Shown piece after piece: positions 1-5,508 of a stretch of DNA of 5,508 bases. Every line of letters begins with the position of its first letter. The stretch's first letter is position 1. A program made the position numbers and the translations under genes. The notes below the pieces were generated by a model that saw nothing but the letters and a program-made list of their open reading frames with translations, made no database searches and was not told the DNA's origin. Source of the DNA: Silvimonas sp. JCM 19000. Lineage in GTDB: Bacteria > Pseudomonadota > Gammaproteobacteria > Burkholderiales > Chitinibacteraceae. The stretch covers positions 1 to 5,508 of the forward strand of contig BBFD01000273.1 of assembly GCA_001313065.1 (NCBI GenBank), in the 5' to 3' direction.

Positions 1-540
1 CCAAAAGCGCCGCCGCGCACGTTCGTTGTCGCCAAAGCGGGCTTTGACCGCGTCACGCAAATCACCGGCCAGGCGCGCCAGCGTGCCATAGCCTTGCGGT
101 AACAGCGCTTCGAGGCGGGTGCGGATCAAGCGCGCCAGCACCGGGGCGCGGCCGCCGGTGGAAATGGCAATCTGCAAGGGCGAGCGGTCGATCAACGCCG
201 GCACGATAAACCGGCACAGCGCCGGATTGTCGACCACATTGACCAGAATGCCGCGCGCTTCGCAGTCGGTGAACACCTGCTCGTTGACCGGGGTGTCATC
301 GGTGGCGGCAATGACTACCCGCTGTCCAATCACATCGGCTGTTTGATAATCCCGCGCCAACCATGTCACTTGCCCATCGGCTGCCCATTGCGCCAGTTCG
401 GCCACCAGGGTGGGGGCCACCACCTGCACAGTGGCGCCCGCGCTCAATAGCAGACGACATTTGCGCAAAGCCACTTCACCGCCGCCGACGACCAGCGCGT
501 GTTGTTTTTGCAGATTGAGAAACAGCGGAAAGGTATCCAT
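1..540 (-). CDS. cysG: Siroheme synthase, N-terminal precorrin-2 dehydrogenase/ferrochelatase part (partial at left edge)
   Basis: The minus-strand frame opens with ATG at 540 and stays open for 180 codons to the window edge, so the 3' end is missing. The protein begins MDTFPLFLNL and has a Rossmann NAD site with the triple glycine GGGEVA at residues 19-24, then AATDD (78-82), NVVDNP (101-106), IDRSPL (117-122) and ISTGG (126-130). From memory it aligns without gaps to the first 180 residues of E. coli CysG. Asp104, the catalytic acid of the family, is kept. The position of the phosphorylated Ser128 of Salmonella CysG is Thr here. This module oxidises precorrin-2 to sirohydrochlorin with NAD+ and inserts Fe2+ to make siroheme for sulfite and nitrite reductases. 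The C-terminal uroporphyrinogen methyltransferase domain of full CysG would lie outside the window, so a stand-alone Met8/SirC-type enzyme is not excluded. No clear Shine-Dalgarno sequence precedes the ATG. Confidence 0.93.
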   Translation of the reverse strand, partial: MDTFPLFLNLQKQHALVVGGGEVALRKCRLLLSAGATVQVVAPTLVAELAQWAADGQVTWLARDYQTADVIGQRVVIAATDDTPVNEQVFTDCEARGILVNVVDNPALCRFIVPALIDRSPLQIAISTGGRAPVLARLIRTRLEALLPQGYGTLARLAGDLRDAVKARFGDNERARRRFW

Positions 541-551
541 AACGAGCGGTA

Positions 552-565
552 ATGATCCAGATCAA
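552..565. promoter_or_regulatory. FNR/ANR/DNR-like binding site
   Basis: ATGAT-CCAG-ATCAA matches the FNR-family consensus TTGAT-N4-ATCAA at nine of ten specified bases. It lies between the divergent cysG and cytochrome c genes, with its centre (558.5) about 103 bp upstream of the cytochrome start and 18 bp upstream of the cysG start. Anaerobic control of c551-type cytochromes by this regulator family is established in other bacteria; binding here is inferred from sequence only. Being so close to cysG, the site could also block or overlap the cysG promoter. Confidence 0.55.
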
Positions 566-584
566 AGTATGACGATGGGATGTC

Positions 585-613
585 GGTCAGGGTGCGTGCG
601 CGGCCATTTTAAA
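585..613 (+). promoter_or_regulatory. Possible activator-dependent promoter of the cytochrome c gene
   Basis: TTTAAA at 608-613 matches four of six bases of the -10 consensus and is the only AT-rich patch of the right kind between the FNR-like site and the ribosome binding site. A start near 620 would put the FNR-like site at -61.5, a standard class I activator position. The matching -35 window (585-590) is poor, as is common when an activator is needed. This is a weak call resting on spacing alone. Confidence 0.25.
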
Positions 614-647
614 CCATCCCGGCCACCGCACCGGCCCACACTCAAAA

Positions 648-653
648 AAAGGA
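648..653 (+). promoter_or_regulatory. Ribosome binding site of the cytochrome c gene
   Basis: AAAGGA ends 8 bp before the ATG at 662. It fixes the start that gives a clean signal peptide, rather than the longer upstream reading frame. Confidence 0.7.
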
Positions 654-661
654 TTATCAAA

Positions 662-975
662 ATGAATCGTCGCTTACTGCCCTTGCTGCTGCTGGCTGGC
701 CTGGTCGCCACCCCCGCTGTGGCAGCGGACCCGGAGGCGCTGGCGCAAGCCAAAAAAACTGCCTGGCCTGTCATGCCGTTGACCACAAGGTGGTCGGCCC
801 GGCCTATAAAGATGTTGCGGCTCGATACAAAGGTCGCAAAGACGCATTGGCCTATCTGGCGGGCCGGGTACGTAATGGCAGCCAGGGCGATTGGGGCCCG
901 GTGCCGATGCCGGCAAACCCGGTGACCGAGGATGAAGCCAGGCAACTGGTCACCTGGGTGCTGAGCCGCAAATAA
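662..975 (+). CDS. Cytochrome c551/c552-type monoheme protein, frameshifted
   Basis: This is a small periplasmic electron carrier that typically delivers electrons to cd1 nitrite reductase or a terminal oxidase. The ATG at 662 opens a Sec signal peptide: MNRR, a Leu-rich core and ATPAVA, with likely cleavage after residue 21 before ADPEA. The frame then runs into an A7 tract (752-758). The rest of the protein lies in another frame: CLACH (760-774, the CxxCH heme-binding motif with the His axial ligand), VGPAYKDVAARY, NGSQGDWGPVPMP (with the expected distal Met ligand) and LVTWVLSRK, ending at TAA 973-975. This matches Pseudomonas c551 closely along its length. One added A, or two removed, restores a protein of 103-104 residues, the usual precursor size. 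As written, the frame from 662 yields no heme motif and the downstream frame has no signal peptide. The GST-like gene follows after 34 bp on the same strand. Confidence 0.9.
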
Positions 976-997
976 AGCGCAGCGCCCCGGCAAGAGT

Positions 998-1004
998 GAG
1001 GAGG
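998..1004 (+). promoter_or_regulatory. Ribosome binding site of the GST gene, selecting ATG 1010
   Basis: GAGGAGG is a near-perfect Shine-Dalgarno sequence. It leaves 5 bp to the ATG at 1010 but only 2 bp to the in-frame TTG at 1007, so ATG 1010 is the better start. Confidence 0.8.
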
Positions 1005-1009
1005 CGTTG

Positions 1010-1615
1010 ATGTATACCCTGTACGGCACAACCGGTTCTGGCGCGGCGGTGGTCGCTGCAGCGCTTGAAATCATCGGCGTGGAATATCGCAATGTTGACG
1101 CCGCCTCGTGGGATGCGGGTCCGGGCCGTGACGAACTGGCCCGACTGAATCCGCTGGTACAGATACCCACACTGGTCTTGCCGGATGGCACCGTGATGTC
1201 CGAAAGCGCCGCCATCCTGATCGAACTTGGATTACGCCACCCCGACAGCCAGTTGCTGCCGCAAGCCGCCGCCGCGCGGGCGCGCACCCTGCGCGGCCTG
1301 GTGTATATGGCCGCGAATAACTACGCCGCCACCGGCATCAATGATTATCCCGAACGCTGGTGCGATAACGCCACGGCAGACGATATCGCCCGCATCCGCA
1401 AAGGCACGCAAGCGCGCGCCGGATTTTTATGGGATGCCTTTGCCGATATGTTCTATCAGCCCACGCCGGACGCGCCGTGGCTGGGCGGCGCCCAACTGAA
1501 TGCGCTCGATATCATGGCGGCCATCCTGTCGAAGTGGACCGGTGCGCGTAAACATCTGGCGCAAAGTCGGCCGGATTTTCTGGCGCTGCTGCTCAAGATC
1601 GAACAGACCGGGTGA
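1010..1615 (+). CDS. Glutathione S-transferase family protein
   Basis: The N-terminal thioredoxin-like domain (residues 1 to about 80) starts MYTLYGTTGSGA and contains LVQIPTLVL, with the cis-proline at residue 53, and the MSESAAIL glutathione-gamma-glutamyl contact (Glu65, Ser66). The helical C-terminal domain (about 90-200) includes NDYPERW and LNALDIMAAIL, resembling the N-capping box of the GST fold. Cytosolic glutathione conjugation or a related thiol reaction is the family role; the substrate cannot be told. Thr7, Thr8 or Ser10 could sit at the active site. The visible frame stops at TGA 1613-1615 after IEQTG, giving 201 residues. That end looks premature: one extra G in the GGG at 1610-1612 would continue as VMAEIQTRYWPPEG... 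to TGA 1669-1671, giving 220 residues and the hydrophobic/aromatic tail usual for these GSTs. It probably shares a transcript with the cytochrome gene upstream. Confidence 0.88.
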   Translation: MYTLYGTTGSGAAVVAAALEIIGVEYRNVDAASWDAGPGRDELARLNPLVQIPTLVLPDGTVMSESAAILIELGLRHPDSQLLPQAAAARARTLRGLVYMAANNYAATGINDYPERWCDNATADDIARIRKGTQARAGFLWDAFADMFYQPTPDAPWLGGAQLNALDIMAAILSKWTGARKHLAQSRPDFLALLLKIEQTG

Positions 1616-1758
1616 TGGCGGAAATCCAGACCCGCTACTGGCCACCGGAAGGCCCACCCGATCTGGCCTGAGGCCCGCAACGCCTGCAGAAACGCCTTAT
1701 ATCGATGGGCCGATTGCATCGGTACTGCAGCACGGTTGTAACGCGCCGTATCGTCAAA

Positions 1759-1776
1759 CTGTCATGAAACTGTTGC
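1759..1776 (+). promoter_or_regulatory. Pho box (PhoB binding site) upstream of the glycerophosphodiesterase
   Basis: CTGTCAT-GAAA-CTGTTGC has the Pho-box layout of two 7-bp direct repeats spaced by 4 bp. The first repeat is a perfect CTGTCAT and the second keeps CTGT. A weak -10 candidate, CATTAA (1790-1795), follows at about the distance seen in Pho promoters, where the box replaces the -35 element. The start codon is 42 bp past the box. Placement before a phosphate-releasing periplasmic-type enzyme supports the call. It suggests induction at low phosphate; binding itself is inferred. Confidence 0.65.
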
Positions 1777-1807
1777 TCAATGACTGCGCCATTAAAAAAA
1801 CGCATCT

Positions 1808-1811
1808 GGAG
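1808..1811 (+). promoter_or_regulatory. Ribosome binding site selecting ATG 1819
   Basis: GGAG lies 7 bp before ATG 1819. The upstream in-frame ATG at 1780 lacks such a site and would put 13 charged or polar residues ahead of the lipoprotein signal, so 1819 is preferred. Confidence 0.65.
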
Positions 1812-1818
1812 CGACTCG

Positions 1819-3183
1819 ATGACCTACCCGCACTTGCGCCGCCTGGCGCTGTTGTCTGCCTGCCTGTCCGCCGCCTTGCTTGCCGCCTGCGGCGAAGGCA
1901 ACGATTCCGCCACGCTGCCCACGCTGGACGGGCAAAAGCCCATGGTCATAGGCCATCGCGGTTTGCCTGGCCTGCGCCCGGAAGAAACCCAACCGTCGTA
2001 CGAACTGGCGGCCGATGATGGCGCCGACGCGCTGGAAGAAGATCTGCACCTGAGCAAAGACTGTGTGCTGGTGGCACGCCACAATCCGTGGCTGAGCGAC
2101 AACACCAATATCGCCGCGGTCGCTGCCACCAACGCGGATTTTGCGGCGCGCAAACGCACGGTGCCTGGCCGCCTGGTCAATGTGAGCTGGCCGACCACGC
2201 CAACCAGTGGGCCCGCGCAATATCTGGTGGATCTGACCGACCCGAATGACCCGAAATCTGTGCTCAAGTCACTGATTGTGGATGGCGAAGACCACACCAA
2301 TGACTGGTCGATTACCGACTTTACCGCGGCCGAACTCAAGCTGATTGGTGGCACCACTTACGATGCCGCCAGCGAGCGCCCCAGCCAGTACAACGGCCTG
2401 TATCCGGTACTGACTTTTCAGGAAATCATCAACATCGCCAAGGCCAAAAGCGCGCAATACGGCCGCCCGATTGCGGTTTATCCCGAGACCAAAAAACCCG
2501 ACCTGGAATAATGAGCAAGCCATCGCCAATGGCTGCGGCGTGGCGGGTAGCCATCCGCTGGAAGACGCGCTGATCAAGATCCTGAACGACAACAATCTCA
2601 ACAGCAAAACTGCTGCGGTCTTTGTGCAAAGCTTTGAACCCGGCAGCCTCAAATACATGCGCAGCCACGGCTTGAACACGCGGGTGGTGCAGCTGATTGA
2701 TGCGTGGGACGTCAACCTGAAAGACGGCAGCGTGGTGTACAACGAGATCACCGATAGCCGCCCCTACGACTGGACGATTGCAGGCGATCCGCGCTGGTTT
2801 GATGCCATGCTCACCCCGGCAGGTCTGGCCGAGATCAAGACCTACGCCGACGGCATCGGTCCGTGGAAGCCAATGATCGTGCCGTTGAAGATTACGCCGT
2901 GGCCAGGCGACAGCAACGCCGACGGCACGCCCTTTACCGGCTCAACCACGCAAGCCAGCGCGCAACCGGCCACCTCGCTGATCAAGGATGCGCACGCGGC
3001 GGGCTTGTTTGTGCATGTGTTTACCTTCCGCAATGAAGCGAAATATCTGGCTGGCTCGTATCAGGCAGTCCGGATGCGGAATATCAGAAGTTCTTTCAAC
3101 TGGGGGTGGATGGCGTGTTTACTGACTTCACCAATACCGCCGTGGCCTCACGCGATAGCTATCTGAAGACCATGCGCCAGTAA
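1819..3183 (+). CDS. Glycerophosphodiester phosphodiesterase lipoprotein (GlpQ-like), two frameshifts
   Basis: It is predicted to hydrolyse glycerophosphodiesters such as glycerophosphocholine to glycerol-3-phosphate plus the alcohol, outside the inner membrane. The protein opens with a lipoprotein signal: MTYPHLRRL, a hydrophobic core and lipobox LAAC, with the lipidated Cys at residue 24. The GDPD TIM-barrel follows. HRG (46-48) and ARHNP (86-90) carry the catalytic histidines His46 and His88, PEET is at 54-57, and EED (73-75) supplies metal ligands. Further conserved blocks are [16 protein letters not shown] (221-224), [23 protein letters not shown] and [10 protein letters not shown]. The frame breaks twice. 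The A6 at 2491-2496 has one A too many: YPETK should continue NPTWNNEQ, but a stop is met at 2509-2511. One G appears missing at 3064-3065, where SYQ should continue [11 protein letters not shown]. With both repaired the protein is 454 residues, ending at TAA 3181-3183. A Pho box lies upstream and a terminator downstream, so it is probably a single-gene transcript. Confidence 0.92.
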
Positions 3184-3192
3184 GCGCGGGTA

Positions 3193-3215
3193 TGGGTCGT
3201 GACCCACTTTTTTTT
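3193..3215 (+). terminator. Rho-independent terminator of the glycerophosphodiesterase gene
   Basis: TGGGT-CGTG-ACCCA forms a 5-bp stem with a 4-base loop that can close further by C-G. One C and then eight T (3208-3215) follow. It begins 9 bp after the stop codon at 3181-3183. The stem is short but the U-tract is strong. Confidence 0.75.
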
Positions 3216-3226
3216 AAAGCGGCGGC

Positions 3227-3254
3227 GCAGAACAGCATGGCGACGATGTTCTGC
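3227..3254. repeat. Inverted repeat between convergent genes
   Basis: GCAGAACA (3227-3234) and TGTTCTGC (3247-3254) are perfect inverted copies with a 12-base spacer. They lie between the convergent glycerophosphodiesterase and phosphoesterase genes, so the hairpin could help end the minus-strand transcript. No T-run follows on that strand, so a rho-independent terminator is not supported. Confidence 0.45.
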
Positions 3255-3271
3255 CTGGCGGCTTGGGGTGG

Positions 3272-3285
3272 TGGGTCGTGGCCCA
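3272..3285. repeat. Second copy of the TGGGTCGTGRCCCA palindrome
   Basis: This 14-mer differs from the terminator stem-loop at 3193-3206 by one base (G for A). It sits 2 bp beyond the stop codon of the minus-strand phosphoesterase. It lacks a T-run on either strand. It may be a short duplicated hairpin or chance in GC-rich DNA. Confidence 0.4.
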
Positions 3286-3287
3286 GC

Positions 3288-3773
3288 CTATGGAATGGGG
3301 TGTTCGGCCAGGGGCTGGTTGGCGATCAGATCCCATGTCCGCACGGTGAGCCGGCCGTGGCTGATCCGCACCTCGCCTGCGGAAATCGGCAACGAAAACC
3401 GGCGCGGCCCGGCGCTGCCGGGATTAACGAACAGCACGCCGCCCGCGTCACGAATCAGCGGCTTGTGCGAGTGCCCAGTGACCACCACGCGGATGTCCGC
3501 GGGTAGTGGGCGCGGCACGTCGGCGCTGTCGTGCACGGCCAGAAAGCTGACGCCGCCCAGTTCGACCGTTGCTTGCGGGGCGATCGTATCCGCCCACGCC
3601 GCCATATCGTTATTGCCGCGCACCACGGTCAGCGGCGCCAGGGTGCGCAGGGTGTCCAGAATCTGGGCGCTGCCGATATCGCCCGCGTGGATCAAATGGT
3701 CACACCCGGCCAGCCACGCCAGCGCTTCGGCCCGCAGCAAGTTGTGAGTGTCAGAGATCAAACCAATCCGCAT
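3288..3773 (-). CDS. YfcE/MJ0936-family metallophosphoesterase
   Basis: This intact 161-residue cytosolic protein has the full calcineurin-like metal-binding set. SDTHN gives Asp8 and His10, HAGDI gives Asp32, RGNND gives Asn54 and Asp56, AVHDS gives His81, and GHSHKP gives His101 and His103. The family-typical VNPGSAGPRRF is at 116-126. Relatives (COG0622) are Mn2+ or Ni2+ phosphodiesterases active on model diesters and some on 2',3'-cyclic nucleotides; their physiological substrates are mostly unknown, and none can be assigned here. The start at ATG 3773 gives the usual MRIGLISDTH opening. The ribosome binding site is weak (GGAC about 7 bases before ATG). The upstream diguanylate cyclase gene ends 15 bp away on the same strand, so co-transcription and perhaps coupled translation are likely. 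The stop is TAG at 3288-3290. Confidence 0.9.
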   Translation of the reverse strand: MRIGLISDTHNLLRAEALAWLAGCDHLIHAGDIGSAQILDTLRTLAPLTVVRGNNDMAAWADTIAPQATVELGGVSFLAVHDSADVPRPLPADIRVVVTGHSHKPLIRDAGGVLFVNPGSAGPRRFSLPISAGEVRISHGRLTVRTWDLIANQPLAEHPIP

Positions 3774-3788
3774 GCTTGTGTCCGTGTT

Positions 3789-5508
3789 CTAGCTATCGCC
3801 TTCCGCAGCAAAGCCGTAGTTGTTTTTTTTGCCGGCGCGTTTGACCGCATACATGGCGGCATCTGCCGCATCGATCAATGCGCCAGGATTGGCCGGTTGG
3901 TGCGGCATACGCATGGCAATGCCGATGCTGGTCGACAGGTGCAGTACTTCGCCATGCAACAGAAACGGCGCGCGCATCACGCCGACAATCTTGCTGGCCA
4001 CCTGGGCGGCATCATGCTCGTCGTGCAGGTCTTCCAGCAAGACGGTGAACTCATCGCCGGCCAGCCGCGCCACGGTGTCATTGGCGCGCACGGCTTCGCG
4101 CAGGCGGCGGGCAAATTCGCGCAGCACTTCGTCGCCAGCGTCGTGGCCAAAGCGGTCGTTGACGCCTTTAAAGCCATCCAGATCCAGAAAAAACAGCGCC
4201 ACCGGGCTGGGATGACGGCTTTGCCGCACGCAGCTTCTTCGATGCGCCGCAGGATGGCGCGGCGGTTGGGCAGGCCGGTAAGCGGGTCTTCCAGCGCCTC
4301 GCGCTGCAGGCGTTCTTCCAGCCGTTTGCGGTCACTGATGTCGATGATCATCATGTACACGCCGCGCGTATTGCCCTGGTGGTCGTCATCCGGAATCACT
4401 GTCAGGCGCAGCGTGCGTTCACCGTGCAGGATGGGCACAGTGGATTCAAACGCCAGTTTCAGCCCCTGCAGCCCTTTATCCAGCAAGGGCCGGGCGCGCG
4501 CCCATAGTTCGGGGCCGATGGCCTGGTCTAGCGGGCGACCATTTACTTCGGCGGGCGATTTGCCAAACCAGTCTTTCCAGATGGCGTTGACGTAGCCGAC
4601 GCGGTAATCCGCGTCGATATAGCCGATCAGCACGGGCAGATTGTCGGCAATGGTCTGCAGCTCTTCGCGGCTTTCGCGCAGGGCGTTTTCAGCATGCTTG
4701 CGCGCCGAGATGTCGTGCATGAACAGGTTGAACAAAATGTCGCCGCCATCGGCGATGGGGTTGACCGTCATTTCGACTGCGATGCGGCTGCCGTCTTTGC
4801 GCAAGACTTCGGTTTCGCGCCGCGCGGACCGGCTGCTGCGGCCCTCGCGAATAAATTCATCGCGCGCGCTGGCGGCGGCCAGACGGTCTTCCGGAATCAG
4901 CAAGATATCTTGATAGCGTTTGCCTCTGACTTCGTCCGCGCTCCAGCCAGTGAGCTCGGTTGCCGCGTGGTTCCACGCCAGAATGCGGCCATCCTGCGCG
5001 GTGCCGATAAAGGCTTCGAGTGCGGTCTCCAGCGTATCGGCCAGGCGTTTTTTGCCGCCGCACCACTTCATCCTGCACTTGCTTGAGGACGTCGCTGTGC
5101 TGCACCGTCTTGCGCAATTCCAGTTCGCGCAGATTGATCGATTGCTGCAGCAAGCGCGCCAGATCAGTCAGCGCGTCCAGGCTGGCGGCATCCGGAATAT
5201 GCGGTTCGGTATCGAATACGCATAGCGTGCCGATGGCGTAACGCTCCAGCGTATAGAGCGGTACCCCGGCGTAGAAGCGGATGGAAGGCGGGCCGAGCAC
5301 CAGCGGGTTATCAGAAAAGCGCGGATCGAGCAGGGCGTCGGTCACCACCAGCGGCTGGTCTTGCACGATGGCGTGGCCGCAAAACGAAATGGCACGTTCC
5401 GACCCGGTCAGATCGCAATCATGCCGCGCTTTGAAAATCTGCCGGTCGGCATCAACCAGCGTGACCAGCGCATGCGGTGTCTGCATCAAACGCGCCGCCA
5501 GCCGCGTG
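3789..5508 (-). CDS. GAF-PAS-PAS-GGDEF diguanylate cyclase, 5' partial, two frameshifts
   Basis: It is predicted to make c-di-GMP from two GTP under control of N-terminal sensor domains. Reading on the minus strand from the edge: a GAF domain (5508 to about 5150) with TRLAARLMQTPHALVTLVDA, SFCGHAIV, DPRFSDNPLV and IRFYAGVPL; a helical linker rich in Leu, Gln and Glu; PAS1 (about 5041-4697) with ILAWNHAATELTGWSADEV and the closing MHDISARK; PAS2 (about 4666-4322) with NLPVLIGYIDADYRVGYVN and MIIDISDRK; then GGDEF from DPLTGLPNRR (about 4290) to TAG 3789-3791. The cyclase has FFLDLDGFKGVND (metal-binding Asp), the signature as AGDEF, and an RAND (RxxD) inhibitory site at the standard spacing. 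No EAL domain follows and no membrane segment is visible. The frame breaks at the T6 run 5048-5053 (one A too many in the coding strand: VVRRQK should continue RLADTLETA) and near 4230-4231 (one base missing: RRIEEAA should continue VRQSRHP). The start codon lies beyond the right edge. Confidence 0.92.

Noticed and set aside
752..774. Programmed ribosomal frameshift in the cytochrome gene
   Set aside because: It was considered because the A-run allows a -1 slip, but no stimulatory hairpin or upstream Shine-Dalgarno sequence is evident and five similar breaks nearby make sequence error far more likely.
562..1287. Long minus-strand open frame opposite the cytochrome and GST genes
   Set aside because: It is antisense to two recognised proteins, has low-complexity Ala/Arg/Ser composition and no recognisable domain or ribosome binding site.
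1710..1722. CCGAT-TGC-ATCGG inverted repeat after the GST gene
   Set aside because: It has only a 5-bp stem, a 3-base loop and no T-run, so it is not supportable as a terminator or operator.
1684..1730. Paired CTGCAG hexamers 41 bp apart
   Set aside because: Six-base palindromes recur by chance in GC-rich DNA and nothing else marks a repeat or attachment site.
3227..3254. Rho-independent terminator for the minus-strand phosphoesterase
   Set aside because: The 8-bp stem has a 12-base loop and is not followed by a T-run on the minus strand.
3531..4595. Long plus-strand open frame of 354 codons
   Set aside because: It is antisense to the metallophosphoesterase and GGDEF coding regions, whose motifs are unmistakable, and is an effect of GC-rich codon use.

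Overview
The window is GC-rich (by eye about 60%) Gram-negative chromosomal DNA with tightly packed housekeeping and regulatory genes. I saw no mobile element, CRISPR array, tRNA or rRNA. A CysG-type siroheme synthase, a small cytochrome c551/c552, a GST-fold protein, a lipoprotein-type glycerophosphodiesterase and a GAF-PAS-PAS-GGDEF cyclase together suggest a betaproteobacterium, perhaps Neisseriales-like. That placement is inference from protein style, not a search result.

Layout, left to right. (1) 1-540, minus: N-terminal part of siroheme synthase (cysG), running off the left edge. (2) 541-661: divergent intergenic region with an FNR/ANR-like palindrome. (3) 662-975, plus: cytochrome c551-type protein, frameshifted in an A7 run just before its heme motif. 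(4) 1010-1615, plus: GST-family protein, 34 bp downstream and probably co-transcribed, with a likely frameshift at its C-terminus. (5) 1672-1818: intergenic region with a good Pho-box match. (6) 1819-3183, plus: glycerophosphodiester phosphodiesterase lipoprotein carrying two frameshifts, followed by a rho-independent terminator at 3193-3215. (7) 3288-3773, minus: YfcE/MJ0936-type metallophosphoesterase. (8) 3789-5508, minus: GAF-PAS-PAS-GGDEF diguanylate cyclase, truncated at the right edge and carrying two frameshifts. It lies directly upstream of the phosphoesterase on the same strand, 15 bp away.

Working together (inference): the cysG/cytochrome pair shares a region with an FNR-like site. 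This fits oxygen-controlled nitrite/nitrate metabolism, because siroheme and heme d1 both derive from precorrin-2 and c551 is a common electron donor to cd1 nitrite reductase. The Pho box in front of the glycerophosphodiesterase fits scavenging of phosphate from phospholipid headgroup diesters. The minus-strand pair joins c-di-GMP signalling to a small metallophosphoesterase of unknown substrate.

The most striking property is the number of reading-frame breaks: six in about 5 kb, of both signs, mostly at short homopolymers, each splitting a gene whose two halves are otherwise well conserved. Sequencing or assembly error is the best explanation. I found no convincing undescribed system here; the two regulatory sites and the cyclase/phosphoesterase pairing are the biological points worth checking.
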